Origin: an uncultured Porticoccus sp.
Lineage (GTDB): Bacteria > Pseudomonadota > Gammaproteobacteria > Pseudomonadales > Porticoccaceae
Length of the DNA stretch: 64,000 bases
Reading direction: 5' to 3'
NCBI RefSeq assembly: GCF_913061305.1
Contig: NZ_CAJXST010000007.1
Span: forward strand, 124,001 to 188,000
Shown: positions 20,382-30,817 of the stretch, in pieces
Layout: each line of letters starts with the position of its first letter
Position numbering within the stretch: the first letter of the stretch is position 1
Notes under the pieces: model-generated
The model's database searches: none
What the model saw: only the letters and a program-made list of their open reading frames with translations
Told to the model about the DNA's origin: nothing
Position numbers and translations under genes: made by a program

Positions 20382-21242
20382 ATGCGACTGGTGGTGGTGA
20401 GTGGGCGTTCCGGATCCGGTAAGAGTACCGCACTGAACGTTCTCGAAGATGTCGGTTTTACCTGCATTGACAACCTTCCCGCCAGTTTGCTTCCCGGCCT
20501 TTTTCAGAAAGCCATCAACGCCAAGAGCCAGCATTGGCTGGAAAAAATTGCGGTGGGGATCGATGTCCGCAACCTGGGCGAAGATCTTGACCAGCTACCA
20601 AAAATTCTTGCGGAGCTGCAGCATTCGGGCATTAATTATGAAGTGCTTTTCCTCGATGCCAGAAACTCCGTCATTATCCAGCGTTTCAGTGAGACAAGGC
20701 GCAAACACCCGCTCACCACTGACCAGGTAGATATCCACGAAGCCATAGAGCTTGAGACTACGCTGCTGGACCCAATCGCTTCAATTGCAGATCGCAGAAT
20801 CGATACCAGCACCATGACCCTGCACCAGCTGCGCGATGTCATCAAACAACAAATTGCGCCCCACAGCAGGGATGACATGGCTGTCATGTTTGAGTCCTTT
20901 GCCTTCAAACGCGGTGTGCCAGTCAACGCGGACTTTGTCTTTGACGTTCGCTGCCTGCCCAATCCCCACTGGAAACAGGAGTTGAGGCCCTTTACCGGCA
21001 ATGACCAGCCCGTGATCGAATTCCTCGAGTCGCAACCGGACGTCATCGACATGACTAATGACATCAAGCAGTTCCTGTCCCGCTGGACACCGTCATTTCT
21101 TGCCAATAACCGCAGTTATCTAACCATTGCTGTGGGCTGTACCGGAGGGCAGCACCGCTCAGTCTACGTATCCAATGTTCTAGCCAGACATTTCAGCAAC
21201 ACCATGCCGAATGTACAGGTCCGGCACAGAGAACTGTCCTGA
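20382..21242 (+). CDS. rapZ: RNase adapter protein RapZ
   Basis: 286 residues. The P-loop GRSGSGKSTALNVLEDVGF is at the N-terminus and the conserved C-terminal domain ends in AVGCTGGQHRSVYV. In E. coli RapZ binds the small RNA GlmZ and delivers it to RNase E, so controlling GlmS. It lies between the two nitrogen PTS genes as in most gammaproteobacteria. No GlmZ-like RNA was recognised in this window. Confidence 0.95.
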   Translation: MRLVVVSGRSGSGKSTALNVLEDVGFTCIDNLPASLLPGLFQKAINAKSQHWLEKIAVGIDVRNLGEDLDQLPKILAELQHSGINYEVLFLDARNSVIIQRFSETRRKHPLTTDQVDIHEAIELETTLLDPIASIADRRIDTSTMTLHQLRDVIKQQIAPHSRDDMAVMFESFAFKRGVPVNADFVFDVRCLPNPHWKQELRPFTGNDQPVIEFLESQPDVIDMTNDIKQFLSRWTPSFLANNRSYLTIAVGCTGGQHRSVYVSNVLARHFSNTMPNVQVRHRELS

Positions 21243-21267
21243 CGGGCGTCATCACGAGAGGGCTGTT

Positions 21268-21549
21268 ATGTCGAAAATAATCTGTACAGAAATAACCATT
21301 GTCAATCGTCTCGGACTGCATGCTCGCGCAGCCGCGAAGCTGGCTTCAACCGCCGGAAAATATGGCTGCGCCATCAAAACCGGCCGCAGTCCTGACAAAC
21401 TGGTGGACGCCAAAAGCGTGATGTCACTGATGTTGCTTGCCGCTACTCAGGGGACCTCTCTCCATTTCATATTCGAAGGCAGTGATGCGGAGCGCGCCCA
21501 CCGCGATATCGAACAGTTAATCGGCAACCGCTTCGAGGAAGAGCACTAA
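21268..21549 (+). CDS. ptsO: Phosphocarrier protein NPr (HPr family)
   Basis: 93 residues. The HPr phosphorylation site is the His in NRLGLHARAAAKLA, and the second conserved block is AKSVMSLMLLAATQG. It passes phosphate from PtsP to PtsN. The ATG at 21268 with an upstream GAGAGGG is chosen; an in-frame start inside rapZ would add residues foreign to the family. Confidence 0.95.
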   Translation: MSKIICTEITIVNRLGLHARAAAKLASTAGKYGCAIKTGRSPDKLVDAKSVMSLMLLAATQGTSLHFIFEGSDAERAHRDIEQLIGNRFEEEH

Positions 21550-21643
21550 CCGCGCTGCCTACCAACCCAGCCACTGTATAATTTTGTCACGCCCACCTAT
21601 ACACTATCCGCCTTCAAACTGACGGTCATGGAAAACTTCTCAG

Positions 21644-23002
21644 ATGCAGGGGCCTAACGAAAAATTCAGCCATTTGTCCAGGCTCGCCAGCATCAATGAA
21701 ATGATGAATTCGAGCGATGTGCGCCTGCTTCGGCACATGCTCAACAACCTTTCTCCCGGCGATATCGCCGACCAGATAGAGTCTGCACCACCCAAAGCCC
21801 GGCGGGTATTATGGGATCTGGTTGACCGGGAGCTGGAAGGCGAGGTGATCGGTGAGCTCAGCGAGGAACTTCGCGGTGAAATCCTTCGTGAAATGGAAAG
21901 TCACGAGGTCGCCTCACTTACCGAAGGTCTTGATCCCGATGACATTGCGGACATCCTGCAGCAACTTCCCGACCAGGTAATACCGGAAGTACTTCAGGCG
22001 ATGAGCAGCCAGGACAGGCTGCGGGTAGAGCGAGTACTCACTTACAACGAAGATACCGCCGGCGGGTTGATGAACACGGACACCATCACTGTCCGGCCCG
22101 ATCTGACGATTGATGTGGTATTGCGTTACTTGCGCCGCCACGAAGAAATTCCGGATATCACCGATAATATTTTTGTGGTGAACCGGGAAGATACGTTTCT
22201 CGGCACATTACCACTCACCAAACTACTGACTGCAAGCCCCAATATCACTGTGCGCGAGATGATGGTAACCGATGCACAGGCCATCACGGCCGACATGCCC
22301 GATTCGCAGGTTGCACTGCTGTTTGAGAAGAATGACTGGGTTTCCGCGCCAGTCGTGGGCCTCGACCACAAACTACTCGGCCGAATCACCATCGATGACG
22401 TGGTGGATGTGATTATCGAGGATGCCGCCCACTCACTGTTGGGGTTGGCCGGTCTCAGTGATGAAGAAGAGACATTTGCCTCGGTTAAGCGCACGGCGCC
22501 CCGTCGGGCCGTTTGGCTCGGGATGAACCTGATAACCGCAATTCTCGCCTCCTCGGTAATCAACATTTTCGAAGCCACGATTGAAAAGGTCGTCGCGCTG
22601 GCTATCCTGATGCCTATTGTCGCCAGTATGGGTGGCGTCGCGGGCAGCCAGACACTCACCGTTGTTATTCGGGGCATGGCACTGGGACAGATCAGCAAAA
22701 ACAATATGCGCTGGTTGCTGAGCAAGGAATTTGCCGTCGGCGCCTTGAATGGCATGCTCTGGGCGCTGGTAATGGGCGGCGTCGCCGCTCTCTGGTTTAA
22801 CGACCCGATCATAGCCTTCATCATTGCTGCAGCCATGGCCATCAACCTCATCTCAGCCGCTGTTGCAGGTACCTTGCTGCCGGTATTTCTAAAGAAATGC
22901 CGCATTGACCCCGCTCTGGCGGGGAGCGTCGCGCTCACCACGGTTACAGATGTGGTGGGTTTTCTCTCGTTTCTGGGTCTCGCCACCCTGTTTTATAGCT
23001 AA
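21644..23002 (+). CDS. mgtE: Magnesium transporter MgtE
   Basis: 452 residues. Order of domains: helical N-domain (about 30-135; EVASLTEGLDPDDIADILQQLP), two CBS domains (about 140-265; EDTAGGLMNTD, PVVGLDHKLLGRITIDDVVDVI), then five membrane helices (about 290-450) with the pore motif MPIVASMGGVAGSQTL. The cytosolic part senses Mg2+ and closes the channel when Mg2+ is high. It follows the ptsO gene by about 95 bases and may have its own promoter. Confidence 0.95.
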   Translation: MQGPNEKFSHLSRLASINEMMNSSDVRLLRHMLNNLSPGDIADQIESAPPKARRVLWDLVDRELEGEVIGELSEELRGEILREMESHEVASLTEGLDPDDIADILQQLPDQVIPEVLQAMSSQDRLRVERVLTYNEDTAGGLMNTDTITVRPDLTIDVVLRYLRRHEEIPDITDNIFVVNREDTFLGTLPLTKLLTASPNITVREMMVTDAQAITADMPDSQVALLFEKNDWVSAPVVGLDHKLLGRITIDDVVDVIIEDAAHSLLGLAGLSDEEETFASVKRTAPRRAVWLGMNLITAILASSVINIFEATIEKVVALAILMPIVASMGGVAGSQTLTVVIRGMALGQISKNNMRWLLSKEFAVGALNGMLWALVMGGVAALWFNDPIIAFIIAAAMAINLISAAVAGTLLPVFLKKCRIDPALAGSVALTTVTDVVGFLSFLGLATLFYS

Positions 23003-23007
23003 CCATC

Positions 23008-23523
23008 ATGATTGAAGATTCTTTTCCAGACCGCCTGCCAGAAGAAGAACTCCCCAAAAGTAAGTCGGCCGTCAAACGTGAGATGACCGCACTGCAAAAG
23101 CTCGGTGAAGAGCTCGTGGATCTAGCCCCGGCCAAACTGGCCAAGATCACCATGCCGGAAGACCTTGCCGAAGCGGTGATGTTGGCGCGACGGCTAAAAA
23201 ACCGCGAGGGTCGACGACGCCAGCTGCAATATATTGGCAAAATCATGCGTGTCATCGACAGCGATGGCATACGCCGTGAACTGGAGAGTTTTCACCATGA
23301 CAGCCAGGTTTTTCGCCAGCAGTTTCAACGCCTGGAGAACTGGCGCGACAGACTGATCAGTGAGGGCGACTCCGCACTCGATGAACTGATTAGTGAAATA
23401 CCGGGCCTGGACCGACAGCACTTGCGCCAGCTAATCAGGCAGGCCCAGCGCGACGCGTCACAACAAAAACCACCCGCAGCCAGTCGCAAATTGTTTCAGT
23501 ACCTTCGGGATAACTGCCAGTGA
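23008..23523 (+). CDS. darP: Ribosome biogenesis factor DarP (YjgA, DUF615)
   Basis: 171 residues. The block SKSAVKREMTALQKLGEELV and the RREGRRRQ-like NREGRRRQLQYIGKIMR are family hallmarks. DarP binds the late 50S precursor near the peptidyl-transferase centre. The gene begins six bases after mgtE, and its stop overlaps the GTG of the tag gene. Confidence 0.92.
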   Translation: MIEDSFPDRLPEEELPKSKSAVKREMTALQKLGEELVDLAPAKLAKITMPEDLAEAVMLARRLKNREGRRRQLQYIGKIMRVIDSDGIRRELESFHHDSQVFRQQFQRLENWRDRLISEGDSALDELISEIPGLDRQHLRQLIRQAQRDASQQKPPAASRKLFQYLRDNCQ

Positions 23524-24158
23524 ATTCGTCCAGTGACCCGGAAAAGCGCTCTATGGACTTTTCCCGGAAGCGGATACCCGACGACAACCCTGTGTTTCGC
23601 TGCCCCTGGGCTGGCAATGATCCACTCTATCAGAGCTATCATGATCAGGAATGGGGTGTTCCCTGTCGCGATGACCGGAAGCTGTTTGAATTTCTGGTGC
23701 TAGAGAGTGCCCAGGCCGGGCTCGCATGGATCACCATTCTCAGAAAGCGCGAGCACTATCGACGGGCCTTTACCGAATTTCGACCGGAGCAGGTAGCCCG
23801 CTTCAACCGGCAAGAAATGGCGCATCTGCTGCAGAATACGGGTATTGTGAGAAATCGTCTCAAGATTGAAAGCGCTGTCAGTAACGCCCGCCTGTTTCTG
23901 GACATTCAAGCGCAATTCGGCAGTTTTGCAGATTACCTGTGGGGCTTCGTCGACAACCGTTCCATTCAGAACCATTGGCAGGATTCCGACGCTGTCCCGG
24001 CGACTACCCCGCTATCGGACACCATCAGCAAGGACATGAAAAAACGCGGCTTCCGATTTTTTGGCAGCACTATCTGTTATGCCTACCTGCAGGCTACCGG
24101 GCTGGTCAACGACCACCTGGTAGACTGCTTTCGCCATCGGCAATGCCACGATCTTTAA
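23520..24158 (+). CDS. tag: DNA-3-methyladenine glycosylase I
   Basis: 212 residues. Helix-hairpin-helix glycosylase of the Tag family: RCPWAGNDPLYQSYHDQEWGVP gives the N-terminal zinc/active-site region, then DDRKLFEFLVLESAQAGLAWITIL, and a C-terminal zinc-site region QATGLVNDHLVDCFRH. It removes 3-methyladenine from alkylated DNA. GTG start overlaps the darP stop (GTGA), so it is coupled to darP. An internal ATG at codon 12 would shorten it slightly. Confidence 0.93.
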   Translation: MNSSSDPEKRSMDFSRKRIPDDNPVFRCPWAGNDPLYQSYHDQEWGVPCRDDRKLFEFLVLESAQAGLAWITILRKREHYRRAFTEFRPEQVARFNRQEMAHLLQNTGIVRNRLKIESAVSNARLFLDIQAQFGSFADYLWGFVDNRSIQNHWQDSDAVPATTPLSDTISKDMKKRGFRFFGSTICYAYLQATGLVNDHLVDCFRHRQCHDL

Positions 24159-24164
24159 TCGTGG
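24146..24164. terminator. Hairpin between convergent tag and typA
   Basis: A perfect 7-bp stem (CCACGAT / ATCGTGG) with a five-base loop lies across the tag stop codon between two converging genes. There is no T-run, so termination here is uncertain. Confidence 0.35.
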
Positions 24165-24178
24165 CTGCCTGATAGTTC

Positions 24179-25990
24179 TCAGTTTTTGCCGGCACGCTTG
24201 CGTTCGTTCTCGCTCAGGAGCTTTTTGCGCAGGCGAATGTGGTGGGGGGTTACCTCTACCAGCTCATCTTCGGCAATAAACTCCAGCGCCTGCTCCAGGG
24301 TATGTCGAACCGGCGGACTGAGAACCAGGTTCTCATCGGTACCGGCCGCCCGGATATTGGTCAACTGCTTGGCCTTGGTGGGGTTCACCGGCAAATCATT
24401 GTTGCGGGAATGCAGACCGATGATCTGCCCCTCATAGACCTCGGCACCGTGCCCGAGGAACAAACGACCACGATCCTGCAGGGTAAACAGGGCATAAGCC
24501 AGTGTCTTGCCCTTGGTCATGGAGACCAGCACGCCGTTCTGGCGACCGGCCATGTCACCCTGCTTCACCGGACCATAGTGATCAAAAATGCTGGTCATGA
24601 TACCTGAGCCACTGGTCAGCGTCAGAAAGTGTGAACGAAAGCCAATCAGGCCTCGAGAGGGCACCATAAACTCGAGCCGGACACGGCCTTTCCCGTCGGG
24701 CTCCATGTTGGTCATGTCCGCCTTGCGGAGACCCAGCTCCTCCATTACCGCACCCTGATGCCGGTCTTCAATATCAATCACGACCTGCTCATAGGGCTCG
24801 TGAATTTCGCCATCCACATCTTTCTGGATCACTTCGGGACGCGATACACCCAGCTCGAAACCCTCACGGCGCATGTTTTCAATCAATACCGACAGGTGTA
24901 ATTCACCGCGTCCGGACACCACAAATTTGTCAGGGGTCTCACCCTGCACAACCCGCAGTGCCACATTGTGAATCAGCTCCTGATCCAGCCGCTCCCTGAT
25001 ATTTCTCGAGGTAATGTATTTACCATCCTGACCGGCGAACGGGGAATCGTTCACCTGGAAAGTCATACTGACAGTCGGCTCGTCAACACTCAGTGGCACC
25101 ATTGCTTCCGGCTTGTCCGGGCTGCAGATGGTGTCGGAAATATTCAATTTATCGATACCGGTGATACAGACAATATCACCCGCTTCGGCCTGTTCCACCT
25201 CGAATCGTTCCAGACCGCGATAACCCATGACCTGCAACACACGACCGCGTCGGGTTTTGCCCTCGCGATCAACCACCACCACTTGCTCGTTGGTCTTGAG
25301 CTTGCCGCGGGTAATTCGACCAATGCCGATAACCCCCACGTAACTGCTGTAATCCAGAGCACTGATCTGCATTTGCAGTGGACCATCGCGGTTCACCGCC
25401 GGGGCTTTGACCTTATCCACCACCATCTGGAACAACGGTGTCATGTCTTCCGCCAGATCATCTGGCTCATTGCCGGCAACACCATTCAGCGCCGACGCAT
25501 ACATAATGGGAAAGTCCAGTTGTTCGTCGGTGGCACCGAGACGATCGAAGAGATCAAACACCTGATCGACGACCCAATGGGGACGGGCGCCGGGGCGGTC
25601 TACCTTGTTGACCACAAGAATCGGGTGGAGGCCCTGTTCAAAGGCCTTTTGGGTAACAAACCGGGTCTGCGGCATCGGGCCGTCAACCGCGTCCACCAGC
25701 AACAATACAGAATCCACCATCGACAGAACCCGCTCAACCTCACCGCCAAAGTCGGCGTGGCCCGGGGTATCGACGATATTGATCCGGTAACCATTCCATT
25801 CGATGGCCGTGTTTTTGGCCAGGATGGTAATACCGCGCTCACGCTCCTGATCATTGGAATCCATGACCCGCTCGGCACCCATGGCTTTGCGGTCCAGCGT
25901 ACCGGATTGCTGCAACAGGCGGTCCACCAATGTGGTTTTACCGTGGTCAACGTGGGCAATAATGGCAATGTTGCGGAGATTTTCGATCAC
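24179..25990 (-). CDS. typA: Ribosome-associated GTPase TypA/BipA
   Basis: 603 residues. Translational GTPase: G1 [11 protein letters not shown]2 [12 protein letters not shown]3 [13 protein letters not shown]4 NKVD. EF-G-like domains III and V and the BipA-specific C-terminal domain follow ([19 protein letters not shown], then VRLRKKLL-type end). It assists 50S assembly and growth in cold and stress. Transcribed alone, divergent from the diguanylate cyclase. Confidence 0.97.
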   Translation of the reverse strand: MIENLRNIAIIAHVDHGKTTLVDRLLQQSGTLDRKAMGAERVMDSNDQERERGITILAKNTAIEWNGYRINIVDTPGHADFGGEVERVLSMVDSVLLLVDAVDGPMPQTRFVTQKAFEQGLHPILVVNKVDRPGARPHWVVDQVFDLFDRLGATDEQLDFPIMYASALNGVAGNEPDDLAEDMTPLFQMVVDKVKAPAVNRDGPLQMQISALDYSSYVGVIGIGRITRGKLKTNEQVVVVDREGKTRRGRVLQVMGYRGLERFEVEQAEAGDIVCITGIDKLNISDTICSPDKPEAMVPLSVDEPTVSMTFQVNDSPFAGQDGKYITSRNIRERLDQELIHNVALRVVQGETPDKFVVSGRGELHLSVLIENMRREGFELGVSRPEVIQKDVDGEIHEPYEQVVIDIEDRHQGAVMEELGLRKADMTNMEPDGKGRVRLEFMVPSRGLIGFRSHFLTLTSGSGIMTSIFDHYGPVKQGDMAGRQNGVLVSMTKGKTLAYALFTLQDRGRLFLGHGAEVYEGQIIGLHSRNNDLPVNPTKAKQLTNIRAAGTDENLVLSPPVRHTLEQALEFIAEDELVEVTPHHIRLRKKLLSENERKRAGKN

Positions 25991-26281
25991 AGGATTTCTC
26001 GGTCGGTAAAAAATAGGCGCGGATTATAGCGGTTATAGCGCCAGAACGCAGAGATTTCTTCAACACCGTACCCAGATCTGCCCACAAATGGCAAGAGCCG
26101 TCAAGGAAAGCCGTTTTGGCCAGGAACTCCAACCGGGATGCCCCGGATAACTTTGATGAAACCAGGCAAGGAAAAGGGCAGCGACACCTGCCGGGGTCTG
26201 CCAATGTCCGTACATCGACATCCCAAACCGAGAGCCCTATACTGCTCAGCAATTCACACACACCATATAAAGGATCTTATT

Positions 26282-27235
26282 TTGGTGGTTCAACAGCAAA
26301 AATTTGCTGTCAGTCTCATGGAGCATCTGGTCACGGCGACTTTTGTCCTCGACAGGAACGGCTACGTCGTCATCTGGAACAAATCCTGTGAGCGACTCAC
26401 CGGCGTCAGGGCCGATGAGGTGCTGGGGACACGGGATCACTGGAAAGCTTTCTATTCAAAGCAACGGCTTTGTCTCGCTGATGTACTGGTGCAGGAACGA
26501 ACAGCTGAGCTCGATCAGCTCTATGCAGTTCACGCACAACCCTCAATCTATGGGGAAGGCTATAAAGCCGAAAACTGGTGTGTTATGCCTCGCATCGGCT
26601 CACGACTCTATCTCACAGTGGACGCGGGCCCTATTTACGATATCCACGGCAACCTGATCGCTGTTGTTCAGACGATCAGAGACAATACCGACTATAAAAA
26701 TGCCCAGTCCAAGCTCGAAAAAATGGCCATCACCGATGAGCTTACCGGCCTCTATAACCGGCGCTATTTTACCGACCATCTCGACATGGAATGGCGGCGG
26801 GGTATGCGCAGCCGGGAACCGCTGGCGCTGATCTTCCTGGATATCGATTACTTCAAACAATACAACGACCTCTACGGACATCTGGTCGGCGATGACTGCC
26901 TGAAATCCATTGCCACCACCCTGCAGCACAGCCTGCTACGCGCCACCGACATGGCCACCCGCTATGGCGGTGAGGAGTTTTGCGTCCTGCTGCCCGACAC
27001 CTCACTGACCGGGGCACTGAAAGTAGCAGCCCAAATCCAGGCGAACATCAAAAGATTGCAAATCCCACATGCCGACAGCCCCATATCGTCGTCGATAACC
27101 ATCAGCGCCGGTGTTGCCAGCCTTGTTCCCGCTACAGAGGACAGCCCCTCACGGCTGACATCTCTGGCCGACAAAGCCCTTTATGAAGCCAAAGGCAGAG
27201 GGCGAGATCAGACAGTTGCCAGCGATACCTGTTAA
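26282..27235 (+). CDS. PAS-GGDEF diguanylate cyclase
   Basis: 317 residues from a TTG with AAAGGA seven bases upstream (a GTG follows directly; the frame is open further upstream but there is no good start). A PAS domain (about 10-130; TATFVLDRNGYVVIWNKSCERLTG) joins a GGDEF domain (about 150-310). The active site is GGEEF in ATRYGGEEFCVLLP, so cyclic di-GMP synthesis is expected. RATD five residues upstream fits the RxxD inhibitory site. No membrane helix, so it is a cytoplasmic sensor; the PAS ligand is unknown. Confidence 0.88.
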   Translation: MVVQQQKFAVSLMEHLVTATFVLDRNGYVVIWNKSCERLTGVRADEVLGTRDHWKAFYSKQRLCLADVLVQERTAELDQLYAVHAQPSIYGEGYKAENWCVMPRIGSRLYLTVDAGPIYDIHGNLIAVVQTIRDNTDYKNAQSKLEKMAITDELTGLYNRRYFTDHLDMEWRRGMRSREPLALIFLDIDYFKQYNDLYGHLVGDDCLKSIATTLQHSLLRATDMATRYGGEEFCVLLPDTSLTGALKVAAQIQANIKRLQIPHADSPISSSITISAGVASLVPATEDSPSRLTSLADKALYEAKGRGRDQTVASDTC

Positions 27236-27369
27236 CTACAGCACTGAATAAAGCAGCCCTGTGCGGTTGGGCGTTCTGCTTGAAATCGGCTTAATACCTG
27301 ATCGCTATTTGGAAAGGACACAGGAATCTGCTCATGTGGTTTATAGCGGCATGGAATACCGTTCAACAA

Positions 27370-29151
27370 TTAGCTGAGCGGCCAACCGATCAATAAAACC
27401 GTCAATGTCACTGTGCCGATAAGCAGGTTCATCGGAATCCCTACGCGAAGGAAGTCCGAAAAGCGGTAACCACCCGGCCCATAAACCATCAGATTGGTTT
27501 GGTAGCCCAGAGGTGTCGCAAAGCTTGCCGAGGCCGCCATGATAATGGCAAAAATAAAAGGCTCGTTGTTCAAACCGGCCTGCTCTGTCATTTCCAGCAC
27601 AATCGGCAACACCAGCACGGCCGAGGCATTGTTGGTAATCAGCTCGGTCAGAATTGATACCAGCAGATAGCACAATATCAGCAGCAACCAGGGCTTACCG
27701 GAACCCAGCTGAACCATATTGTCGGCGAGAAAGGCCGCCACGCCGGTTTTCTCCAGCGCCATGCCCAGTGCAAAAGCGGCTGCGATAGTCACTATCACCA
27801 TCATATCGATATTTTTTTCCGCCTGATTGACCGAGCAGCAACCGCAGAGGATCATCAGCAAACTACCGAGCAGTGCCGCGTTTAGCATGCTGGTCAACCC
27901 GAACCCCGCCAGAGCGACAACGCCGCCCAGAATGGCCCAGGACAAGTAGGCTCGCTCGTGCCTCGGCGGTTCAGTATTGCGCTCGTTGACTAACAGGAAA
28001 TCCTTGTTATAGCGCTGACGGCTGACAAATGCGGGCCGGGCTTCCAGCAACAGGGTATCACCCACTGCCAGCTCAATCGTGCCCAGATTCCCCTGAACCC
28101 GCTCGCCATGACGCGCAACGGCAAGGACCACTGCACCATAGCGACTCCGAAACCCGGAATCCCGTATGGCATGCCCCACCGCATCGCAGTGGGGCGACAC
28201 GACCACCTCCACCAGACGTCGCTCGGCACGGTCAGTATCCAGGGACAGCCCCTCCTCATTCTCGGTCGATGGCACCAGGCCATTGATGCGCAGCAGATCC
28301 GAAATCGCCTCTGTATCTCCAGCGAACACCAGGCGGTCCCCGCCCTGCAGTTTTTCCTCAGAGGGTACGGCAGTCACCACCGTGCCACCCCGTACAATTT
28401 CCACCAGATAAACACGCCTCAGGTGGCGCAGCCCTGCGCTTGCCACTGTTTTACCGACCAACGGACCATCTTTCGCAACAGAAACTTCCAGCGTAAATTC
28501 ACGCAGGTTGCCAAAAGCCTGCTGATCCCCGCGATCCGGCAGCCACCTGGGAAAAAATAACCAGATAAAGAACAGCCCGATAAGCGCGACCGGAAAACCC
28601 ACAGCAGTGATCGAAAATAACGAAAATCCGGGCTCACCCGTCAACACCTGATACTGGCCATTGACCACCAGATTGGTGCTGGTGCCGATAAGGGTCAGGG
28701 TACCGCCCAGAATTGCCGTATAGCTCAGCGGAATCATCAATTTGGATGGCGCAATATTGATTTGTCGCGACCAGGCATGAATGGCCGGAATCATCGTGGC
28801 GACAACTGGTGTATTGTTTAAAAAGCCACTCAACAATGCCACGGGCGCAAACATCCTGGTCAAGGCAGACCGGACGGTTTTAGGCCGCCCCAGGAAGCGG
28901 TTCACCAGCAGATCAATACCGCCTGATGCGTGCAGCCCTGCTGCCACCACAAACATTGCTGCGACAGTGATAACACCGCTATTGCTGAATCCAGACAGCG
29001 CTTCGGTGGCAGTCAGGATACCGGTGACGCTCAGTATGCTCAGCACCACCATCATCACCAGATGGGGTCCAATCCGGGTGGTTGCCAATACCAGCAACGC
29101 ACCCAGTGTCAACGCCAATGATAAAACGCCTTGCCAGTCCATAGATTTCAC
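27370..29151 (-). CDS. SLC13/DASS-family permease with two TrkA-C domains
   Basis: 593 residues. About eleven membrane helices in two halves flank a cytoplasmic pair of RCK_C (TrkA-C) domains at about 205-385 (LEVSVAKDGPLVGKTVASAGLR and RLVEVVVSPHCDAVGHAIRD). The ion/substrate signatures FLNNTPVVATMIP with GTSTNLVVNG and LITNNASAVLVLP with TPLGYQTNLMVYGPGG are the paired SNT-type motifs. Members carry sulfate, dicarboxylates or other anions, usually with Na+; the substrate cannot be read from sequence. Confidence 0.85.
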   Translation of the reverse strand: MKSMDWQGVLSLALTLGALLVLATTRIGPHLVMMVVLSILSVTGILTATEALSGFSNSGVITVAAMFVVAAGLHASGGIDLLVNRFLGRPKTVRSALTRMFAPVALLSGFLNNTPVVATMIPAIHAWSRQINIAPSKLMIPLSYTAILGGTLTLIGTSTNLVVNGQYQVLTGEPGFSLFSITAVGFPVALIGLFFIWLFFPRWLPDRGDQQAFGNLREFTLEVSVAKDGPLVGKTVASAGLRHLRRVYLVEIVRGGTVVTAVPSEEKLQGGDRLVFAGDTEAISDLLRINGLVPSTENEEGLSLDTDRAERRLVEVVVSPHCDAVGHAIRDSGFRSRYGAVVLAVARHGERVQGNLGTIELAVGDTLLLEARPAFVSRQRYNKDFLLVNERNTEPPRHERAYLSWAILGGVVALAGFGLTSMLNAALLGSLLMILCGCCSVNQAEKNIDMMVIVTIAAAFALGMALEKTGVAAFLADNMVQLGSGKPWLLLILCYLLVSILTELITNNASAVLVLPIVLEMTEQAGLNNEPFIFAIIMAASASFATPLGYQTNLMVYGPGGYRFSDFLRVGIPMNLLIGTVTLTVLLIGWPLS

Positions 29152-29191
29152 TTCGCCTGCTCAAAAAGAGCAAGAATAGGGGCCATTGTTA

Positions 29192-29226
29192 ATACCCACA
29201 AAGAATAAAAAATCATCTGTGGGTAT
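29192..29226. repeat. 9-bp inverted repeat upstream of the permease
   Basis: ATACCCACA and TGTGGGTAT are perfect mirror arms separated by 17 AT-rich bases, in the 111-base gap between thiI and the permease. It could end thiI transcription or be an operator for the permease. No T-run follows on the minus strand. Confidence 0.5.
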
Positions 29227-29262
29227 ATTTATGAGATATAGGGTTTCTAAAAGCCTCTGCCT

Positions 29263-30717
29263 TTATTTGCGGACAGGACGATAGACACCCACATTGCAGA
29301 AACCCTGCTCTATCAGGTGTTCTGCATGAAGCCGGCTCATCACCCCCCTGTCACAATACAGCACATACCGGGACGCCTGTTTCAGCTCGCGGAACTGGCC
29401 CTGCAGGGTATAAAAAGGCATCAGCTCCACCTCTGTTTCAGGCACATTCAGTGGCCGGGAACAGACTTCTTCAGGGTGCCGAATATCCAGGATCACCGAG
29501 TCCGCTGGCGGATTTTCAAAAACATCCACAGGAATGACGTCATTGTCATTCAGCACATCATCGATGGCCTGGACACGAGTATGAGCAAGCGCGTGCGCCA
29601 ATACGCTGAAATCAAATTTTTCCTCTTCGTTAGCCACCTTTTGGCCCGTCGCACGGGTGGTGGGCCTGACCGAAATAACACCGCAGTATTCAGGCATGTT
29701 GGCCGCAAAACCTTCTACCCCTATGGCCCGGGCAATATCGATGATTTCACCTTTGTCAGCGGTGATCAGTGGTCGGAGGACCAGCGTGTCAGTCACCGCA
29801 TCAATAACCGCGAGATTGGCCAGAGTCTGACTTGATACCTGGGCAACGCTCTCACCCGTTACCAGCGCATCAATCTTCAGCTCCCTGGCGACCTCACTGG
29901 CGACACGCAGCATCATGCGCTTCAGTACAACCCCCATTTCCGCATTGCCGACCTTGGTCAGGATTTCCTCCACCACACCAGCGAACGGGATTGTTATAAA
30001 ATGCACTTGGTGGGAGCTGGCATATTTCTGCCACAGATAAGAGGCCACCTGCTTGACCCCCACCTCATGATTTCGCCCACCCAGATTAAAAAACAGATAA
30101 TGTGTACACAGGCCCCGCTTGATAGTGAGGTAACTGGCCACAGAGGAATCAAACCCACCCGAAAGCAGCGAAATCACTGCATCCTGGGTGCCAAGAGGGA
30201 AGCCGCCCAACCCGGGATAAACCGCTTCAATCACATAGAGCTCGTTATGACGAATCTCCAGACGGACCGTGACATCCGGCCGCTTGAGATTAACGCGGGC
30301 TGAGCCACAGTGGTTCAGCAGAGCAGCGCCGACATAGCGCTCGAGATCACTGGACTTGAAGCCGTGCTCGCCAACCCGTTTCACCCGAACAGCAAAACTT
30401 TTGTTATCCAGACAGTTTCGCCAAAAAATCAGTGTTTTTTCAACCACATCGTCAAAGTCTCCCAGCGGATAGCGCTGTATTCGGGCAAATTTGGCGATTC
30501 CAGGGGTTCTGCCCAACAGATCTACAACCTGGCGAGCCAGCTCCTCGTCGACAGGGCCGACGACCTGAATTTTCTCCCAGTCCTGTTGAAGCTGGATAGC
30601 AGGATCGATGCTCACCAACAATTTGCGGAGATTATCCCTCAGCTGGCGGGTCATGCGCTTGCGGACAGGGGGACTCTTAATGGTAATCTCGGGGAAAAGC
30701 TTGACGATGAAATGCAT
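29263..30717 (-). CDS. thiI: tRNA 4-thiouridine sulfurtransferase ThiI with rhodanese domain
   Basis: 484 residues. N-terminal ferredoxin-like and THUMP domains (about 1-170), a PP-loop ATPase (SGGFDSSVASYL), and a C-terminal rhodanese domain (about 400-484) with catalytic Cys in YVLYCDRGVMSRLHAE. It makes 4-thiouridine at tRNA position 8; the rhodanese part also supplies sulfur for the thiamine thiazole. The full three-part enterobacterial-type form is present. Confidence 0.96.
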   Translation of the reverse strand: MHFIVKLFPEITIKSPPVRKRMTRQLRDNLRKLLVSIDPAIQLQQDWEKIQVVGPVDEELARQVVDLLGRTPGIAKFARIQRYPLGDFDDVVEKTLIFWRNCLDNKSFAVRVKRVGEHGFKSSDLERYVGAALLNHCGSARVNLKRPDVTVRLEIRHNELYVIEAVYPGLGGFPLGTQDAVISLLSGGFDSSVASYLTIKRGLCTHYLFFNLGGRNHEVGVKQVASYLWQKYASSHQVHFITIPFAGVVEEILTKVGNAEMGVVLKRMMLRVASEVARELKIDALVTGESVAQVSSQTLANLAVIDAVTDTLVLRPLITADKGEIIDIARAIGVEGFAANMPEYCGVISVRPTTRATGQKVANEEEKFDFSVLAHALAHTRVQAIDDVLNDNDVIPVDVFENPPADSVILDIRHPEEVCSRPLNVPETEVELMPFYTLQGQFRELKQASRYVLYCDRGVMSRLHAEHLIEQGFCNVGVYRPVRK

Positions 30718-30817
30718 GGGGATAATGACTACAACTCGTGTTTAACGGCCCAAGATTATATTACAAATGTGGCCAAATCCGCTTATCATGGATCACTGCG
30801 ACCGGATTCAAGCAGTT

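Noticed and set aside
24968-26029. A 353-codon open frame opposite typA
   Set aside because: Shadow of the TypA coding sequence; no domain and no ribosome-binding site.
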